Below are positions 60,411 to 64,000 of a stretch of 64,000 nucleotides of DNA, piece by piece. This DNA comes from AWTP1-13 sp963820375. Its GTDB lineage: Bacteria > Pseudomonadota > Alphaproteobacteria > Rhizobiales > Hyphomicrobiaceae. Both the position numbers and the translations under genes were made by a program. Position 1 is the stretch's first letter; each line of letters starts with the position of its first letter. Below the pieces are notes generated by a model. That model was not told where the DNA came from, searched no databases, and saw only the letters and a list, made by a program, of their open reading frames with translations. The stretch covers positions 124,001 through 188,000 of the forward strand of contig CAWFZX010000029.1 of NCBI GenBank assembly GCA_963820375.1, written 5' to 3'.

Positions 60411-61625
60411 TCAACCCTTGACGCAGAGAACCTGCCTTAACGTGTGCACGACATCCACCAAATCCGTCTGCGCCGCCATGACGGCGTCGATGTCCTTGTA
60501 GGCCATCGGCGTTTCATCGATGACGCCGGCATCCTTGCGACATTCGATGCCGGCGGTGGCTGCGGCATGATCTGCCGGCGTGAACCGCCGCTTGGCCTCG
60601 GCGCGCGACATGCGCCGGCCGGCGCCATGGGCGCAAGACTGAAAGCTATCCGCATTGCCTTTGCCGCGCACGATGTAGGATTTGGCGCCCATGGAGCCTG
60701 GAATAATGCCGAGATCACCGACGCCGGCGCGCACTGCCCCCTTGCGCGTGACCCACACGGCCTCCCCGAAATGGCGTTCGTGCTCGACGTAGTTGTGGTG
60801 GCAGTTGATGGCCCGCTGCTGCGTCTGGAACGGCGGCAGCTGTTCGCGCATGACCCGCACGACGGCGGCCATCATGACTTCTCGATTGTGGCGGGCAAAC
60901 TCCTGCGCCCAGGCGACGGCGGCAACGTAGTCTGCAAATAGCGGCTCGCCCTCCTCCAGCCAGGCAAGATCCCGGTCCGGCAGCGGCCCAGCGAATTGGC
61001 GTCGATCCAACGCTTCGCGGGCCTTGGCGATGAAATAACTGCCGATGCGGTTGCCGATCCCGCGTGAGCCCGAGTGCAGCATGGCCCAAACACGATCGCC
61101 TTCATCGAGACAGACCTCGATGAAGTGGTTGCCGCCGCCAAGCGAGCCCAGCTGGGTCACGCTCTGAGCCTGGCGCAGGGCCGGGTGCCTGGCTTCGAGG
61201 TCCTGCAAGCCTTCAGCCAGCCCGCTGGCGCTAAAAACGTGCGCCACCGAACTGGGCACTCCATCCTTCCAACCGCCCTTTAGTCCGGCACCACCGTGTG
61301 GCACCGCCGCTTCGATGCCAAGCCGCAGGCGCTGCAGATTGTCCGGCAGCTCGGCTGCCGTCAGCGACAAACGCACCGCCATCATGCCGCAGCCTATGTC
61401 AACGCCGACAGCCGCTGGCACGATCGCCGCCCGGCTGGCGATCACCGATCCGACGGTGGCACCCTTGCCGAAGTGCACGTCCGGCATCGCCGCCACATGG
61501 CGATGAATGAACGGCAGTGCCGCAATGTTAAAAAGCTGGCGGCGCGCGGCCGCCTCAACCGGGACGCCGTCGATCCAAGCCTTGATGGGCGCGTAGCCCG
61601 TCTCGATGGTGTCCGGCCCAGCCAT
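60411..61625 (-). CDS. rtcB: RtcB-family RNA ligase
   Basis: This 404-residue protein matches RtcB, the GTP- and Mn-dependent 3'-phosphate RNA ligase. The motifs are MPDVHFGKGATVGSVIA, GVDIGCGM (metal cysteine), GGGNHFIEVC, LHSGSRGIGNRIG, INCHHNYVEHE and GIIPGSMGAKSYIVRGKGN with the C-terminal GAGRRMSR containing the guanylylated histidine region. No archease or RtcA/RtcR gene is seen. The ATG at 61625 follows AAGG. It may repair tRNAs or rRNA cleaved in stress. Confidence 0.93.
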   Translation of the reverse strand: MAGPDTIETGYAPIKAWIDGVPVEAAARRQLFNIAALPFIHRHVAAMPDVHFGKGATVGSVIASRAAIVPAAVGVDIGCGMMAVRLSLTAAELPDNLQRLRLGIEAAVPHGGAGLKGGWKDGVPSSVAHVFSASGLAEGLQDLEARHPALRQAQSVTQLGSLGGGNHFIEVCLDEGDRVWAMLHSGSRGIGNRIGSYFIAKAREALDRRQFAGPLPDRDLAWLEEGEPLFADYVAAVAWAQEFARHNREVMMAAVVRVMREQLPPFQTQQRAINCHHNYVEHERHFGEAVWVTRKGAVRAGVGDLGIIPGSMGAKSYIVRGKGNADSFQSCAHGAGRRMSRAEAKRRFTPADHAAATAGIECRKDAGVIDETPMAYKDIDAVMAAQTDLVDVVHTLRQVLCVKG

Positions 61626-61665
61626 GACCAACGACCTTAAGCTCAGAACCAAGCAGACTATGCCA

Positions 61666-62673
61666 TCAACCGCCCCCGGCCAGCTTGGCGTTCGCGCGTG
61701 CCGCCAAAGTAACGCCGCCAAGGATCAAGACGAAGCCGACAACATGAAATAGGTAGAGCTGTTCGCCAAGCAGACTGGTGGCGAACACCGCCGCAAACAG
61801 CGGGATCGTGTGCAGGAAGGCGCTGGCGCGTGGCGCGCCGACCACTTCCACCCCGCGATTCCAGGCGACGTAAGCCAGCAGCGACGTGACCAGTGCCGCA
61901 TAGACGATGGCAAAGACGGTGAGGGGTTCCAACATGAGACGCCAGCCGCTGACGAACTCCCAGGCAGCAAACGGCATCACGAACAAGGCCGAGAACAGCG
62001 CGAACACGAACAGGAAGCTCATCGCGTGCACCTTCGGCCGCAACCTGAGGCAGGCACAATAGATGGCCCAGAACGCCATGTTGAGAATGATCAGCAGGTC
62101 GCCGAAATTGAAGCTCAAACCCAAGAGACGCTGCAGTTTGAGCTGCGACACGATGGCGAGCACGCCCAGCAGCGAAACGAACACGCCAAACAGCTGCAAG
62201 GCTCCGAGGCGATCGCCAAACAGGAGCCAGCTCGCGGCCACGATGAAGACCGGGGCAATCGATCCCACCACCCCCATGTTAAGGGCGGTCGTGTACTGCA
62301 GCGTCACGTACTGCATGGTACCAAAAATGCTGCCGCCCACCAGCGCGAGGAACAGCATCTGACGCAGCCCTTGCCTGAGCACCGGCCAGTCGGCGATGAC
62401 TTGCCGTCCTGCGAACACGGCGATCAGCAACGCAACCAGGATCCAACGCACCACGGAAAGGCTCGCGGCCGGAACGTAGCCGCCAATGGCGCGCGCGACG
62501 ATATGGTTGCCGGCCCAGGACGCCGCGGCAACCGGCAACAACACGTAGGCTGCCGTTGGCGAGCGCAGGAATGCCAGGAGCTTTTGCAAGGATGGGTCGC
62601 CCGACGAGATCGCCGGTTCGGCGACAAGCCCTCCTTTGCACGGCGATATTATAGCGACAAGCCCTAGAGTCAT
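61666..62673 (-). CDS. DMT superfamily (EamA) transporter
   Basis: This 335-residue protein has about ten helices in two EamA repeats. The first begins ASWAGNHIVARAIGGYVPAASLSVVRWILVALL and the second LLIILNMAFWAIYCACLRL. Such proteins export metabolites or amino acids. The N-terminal 30 residues are poor in hydrophobic content, so the start may lie later. It lies 40 bases upstream of rtcB on the same strand and may share its transcript. The substrate is unknown. Confidence 0.88.
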   Translation of the reverse strand: MTLGLVAIISPCKGGLVAEPAISSGDPSLQKLLAFLRSPTAAYVLLPVAAASWAGNHIVARAIGGYVPAASLSVVRWILVALLIAVFAGRQVIADWPVLRQGLRQMLFLALVGGSIFGTMQYVTLQYTTALNMGVVGSIAPVFIVAASWLLFGDRLGALQLFGVFVSLLGVLAIVSQLKLQRLLGLSFNFGDLLIILNMAFWAIYCACLRLRPKVHAMSFLFVFALFSALFVMPFAAWEFVSGWRLMLEPLTVFAIVYAALVTSLLAYVAWNRGVEVVGAPRASAFLHTIPLFAAVFATSLLGEQLYLFHVVGFVLILGGVTLAARANAKLAGGG

Positions 62674-62700
62674 GCGCCTAGCCGCAGCAGACCAGCAGGC

Positions 62701-63492
62701 TCAGCGGCCTTTCCAGTTGGGTTTGCGTTTTTCCGCGAACGCCTTCGGACCCTCGATGGTATCCTCGCTGTTGGCCATGGCGAGATAGGCGGGGTAGTGC
62801 GCGTTGCGCATCGCCAGTTCCATTGCCGGGACATCGAGTGAGCGCTGCACCGCTTGTTTGGTGGCGCGGATGCTCATCGGCGAGCATTCGAGGATCTGAG
62901 CCGCCCAGCGGCGGGCCTCCGCCATCAGCTCGGCATGGGCCACGACGGCGGTGACGAAGCCCAGCTCATAACCCTCCTGTGCCGAGACATGGCGGCCGGT
63001 CAGCATCATGCCCATGGCTTTCTTGAGCGGAATCTGGCGCGACAGACGCTGCATGCCGCCGGCCCCGGCGGCCAGGCCAACGCGCGGTTCGGGCAACGCG
63101 AACTTGGCGCGATCCGAGGCAATGATGATGTCGCAGGCAAGCGCGATCTCGAAGCCGCCGCCCATGGCAACGCCGTTGACCGCAGCGATCACTGGCTTGT
63201 CGAGATCGTGTCGATTGGCAAGCCCACCGAAGCCCTTGGCCGGTGCGTGCGGTCGGCCCCCGGTTTTGGCCCGTAATTCGGCGTGATACTTGAGATCATT
63301 CCCGGCCGAGAACGCCTTGTCACCGGCACCGGTAATGATTGCCACCCAGAGCTCGGGATCGGCAGCGAAGCGATCGAAGGCGTCCGCCAGCTCCTGGTTC
63401 GCCATCGGATGCAAAGCGTTGTAGACCTCGGGCCGATCGATGGTGACGAGAAAAAGATGTCCTTCGATCTCGGTTTTGCTGTATTGGCCCAT
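62701..63492 (-). CDS. Enoyl-CoA hydratase/isomerase family protein
   Basis: This 263-residue crotonase-fold enzyme has an oxyanion hole at AFSAGNDLKYHAELRAK and NGVAMGGGFEIALACDIIIAS, with FALPEPRVGLAAGAGGMQRLSRQI carrying one expected catalytic glutamate (the first glutamate position is not clear). It probably hydrates or isomerises enoyl-CoA in fatty or aromatic acid breakdown. GGGAGG stands six bases before ATG 63492. It lies upstream of the DMT gene with 27 bases between them. Confidence 0.9.
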   Translation of the reverse strand: MGQYSKTEIEGHLFLVTIDRPEVYNALHPMANQELADAFDRFAADPELWVAIITGAGDKAFSAGNDLKYHAELRAKTGGRPHAPAKGFGGLANRHDLDKPVIAAVNGVAMGGGFEIALACDIIIASDRAKFALPEPRVGLAAGAGGMQRLSRQIPLKKAMGMMLTGRHVSAQEGYELGFVTAVVAHAELMAEARRWAAQILECSPMSIRATKQAVQRSLDVPAMELAMRNAHYPAYLAMANSEDTIEGPKAFAEKRKPNWKGR

Positions 63493-63823
63493 GCGTGCCT
63501 CCCTCGCTGCCCGATCGCCGACAAGCTTACCCTGACCCCACCGTTGCGGAAAAGCCGGAGGCTGCTGCAAGATTGGCCCACTGGCGCCAGCGCGCCGGTT
63601 GCCGTTCGCCGCTCAGCCTAAGGCCTGCGGCCGCACGACAGTGGTACGGGGCAAGGGGGCCGCGCCTTGCCAAACCCCGGCAGGGCCAACGCTGCCACTT
63701 GGCCGCGTCCCCTTGTCTTCCTATGTCGAGGGCGCCGGCAGGCCGTCCCGGCCCAGCACGTGGGCCGCGACTCGGCTGGAACACCTGGCTGGCGGGAGGA
63801 CGCCATTTGCGGGATCAGAGCCC
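63493..63823. other. Divergent gene-free region before the deacetylase gene
   Basis: These 331 bases lie between the divergent hydratase and deacetylase genes. They should hold both promoters, but I find no convincing -35/-10 pair. I see no repeat or RNA. Confidence 0.4.
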
Positions 63824-64000
63824 ATGACCAAACTCTGCGCGGCGCTTGGGCTGCCGGCCGGAAGGCGCATCGTTACGTTGCATGTCGATGACGTCGGCAT
63901 GTGCCATGGCGCCAATGCGGCATTTCTGGATTTGTACCGGGCCGGTGTGGTCGACAGTGGCTCGGTCATGGTGCCGTGCCCATGGTTTCCGGAAATTGCC
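63824..64000 (+). CDS. ChbG/HpnK-family deacetylase (partial, cut by window end)
   Basis: The first 59 residues are visible. RRIVTLHVDDVGMCHGANAAFLDLYRAGVVDSGSVMVPCPWF is the start of a YdjC/ChbG/HpnK carbohydrate deacetylase. The DD of HVDDVG and the following histidine are the metal ligands. The 3' part lies outside the window, so the substrate class (chitooligosaccharide or hopanoid N-acetylglucosamine) cannot be judged. The ATG has a weak ribosome site. Confidence 0.75.
   Translation, partial: MTKLCAALGLPAGRRIVTLHVDDVGMCHGANAAFLDLYRAGVVDSGSVMVPCPWFPEIA

Overview
The window looks like a chromosomal segment of a GC-rich alphaproteobacterium. The evidence is high GC throughout, strong Shine-Dalgarno sites, and lineage-typical families: an MmcB-type nuclease, a DUF2093 protein, a DUF1127 protein, and the aromatic-CoA and C4-dicarboxylate-like (TRAP) metabolism common in Hyphomicrobiales relatives. 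I see no rRNA, tRNA, CRISPR array, prophage or intact insertion sequence. Most genes are metabolic, proteolytic or housekeeping genes in short operons.

Region 1 (1-14700) is rich in proteolysis and stress genes. It holds a VOC-fold protein, a very large secreted TPR-CHAT (caspase-like) protein divergent from an M16C (PreP-like) zinc protease, and a receiver-domain remnant. A translationally coupled Hsp20-Lon pair follows, with a tandem universal stress protein. Last comes an exonuclease-CBS-nucleotidyltransferase gene interrupted by a single in-frame TGA.

Region 2 (15400-27400) holds a three-gene TRAP transporter with an intercistronic hairpin. Next is a small HTH regulator with its own palindromic promoter, then a tightly packed six-gene operon resembling hydrogenase-4 (hyfB, C, E, F, G, I). 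In the large subunit both N-terminal CxxC cysteines are serines and the C-terminal motif is degraded, while the small subunit keeps its four Fe-S cysteines. This looks like a nickel-free, hydrogenase-related ion-pumping complex (Ehr type). A 56-residue membrane protein with a strong terminator lies just beyond.

Region 3 (27400-49350) holds a second, LonB-like protease overlapping a Usp-like partner gene, then mmcB, a MaoC/CaiB pair, DUF2093, xseA and purD. A hydrolase carries every catalytic and halide-binding residue I recall for fluoroacetate dehalogenase, at identical numbering. A patatin, an orphan HExxH protein, tadA, rluB-rsmD-ubiG, an SDR, an M3 peptidase, an Ldh-type dehydrogenase, a membrane-anchored PL14-like protein and a GlcD-like flavoenzyme follow.

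Region 4 (49500-64000) holds a small unknown gene, an HtpX-LemA pair, xerC and an SDR. Three overlapping genes then encode a 4-hydroxybenzoyl-CoA reductase-like molybdoenzyme, including the beta-subunit [4Fe-4S] insertion. A LysR-SDR-glutamine amidotransferase unit is divergent from a DUF1127 gene across a long palindrome. The end of the window has RtcB without archease, a DMT exporter, an enoyl-CoA hydratase and the start of a ChbG/HpnK deacetylase cut off by the window edge.

All product names come from reading motifs in the translations; no database search was run.
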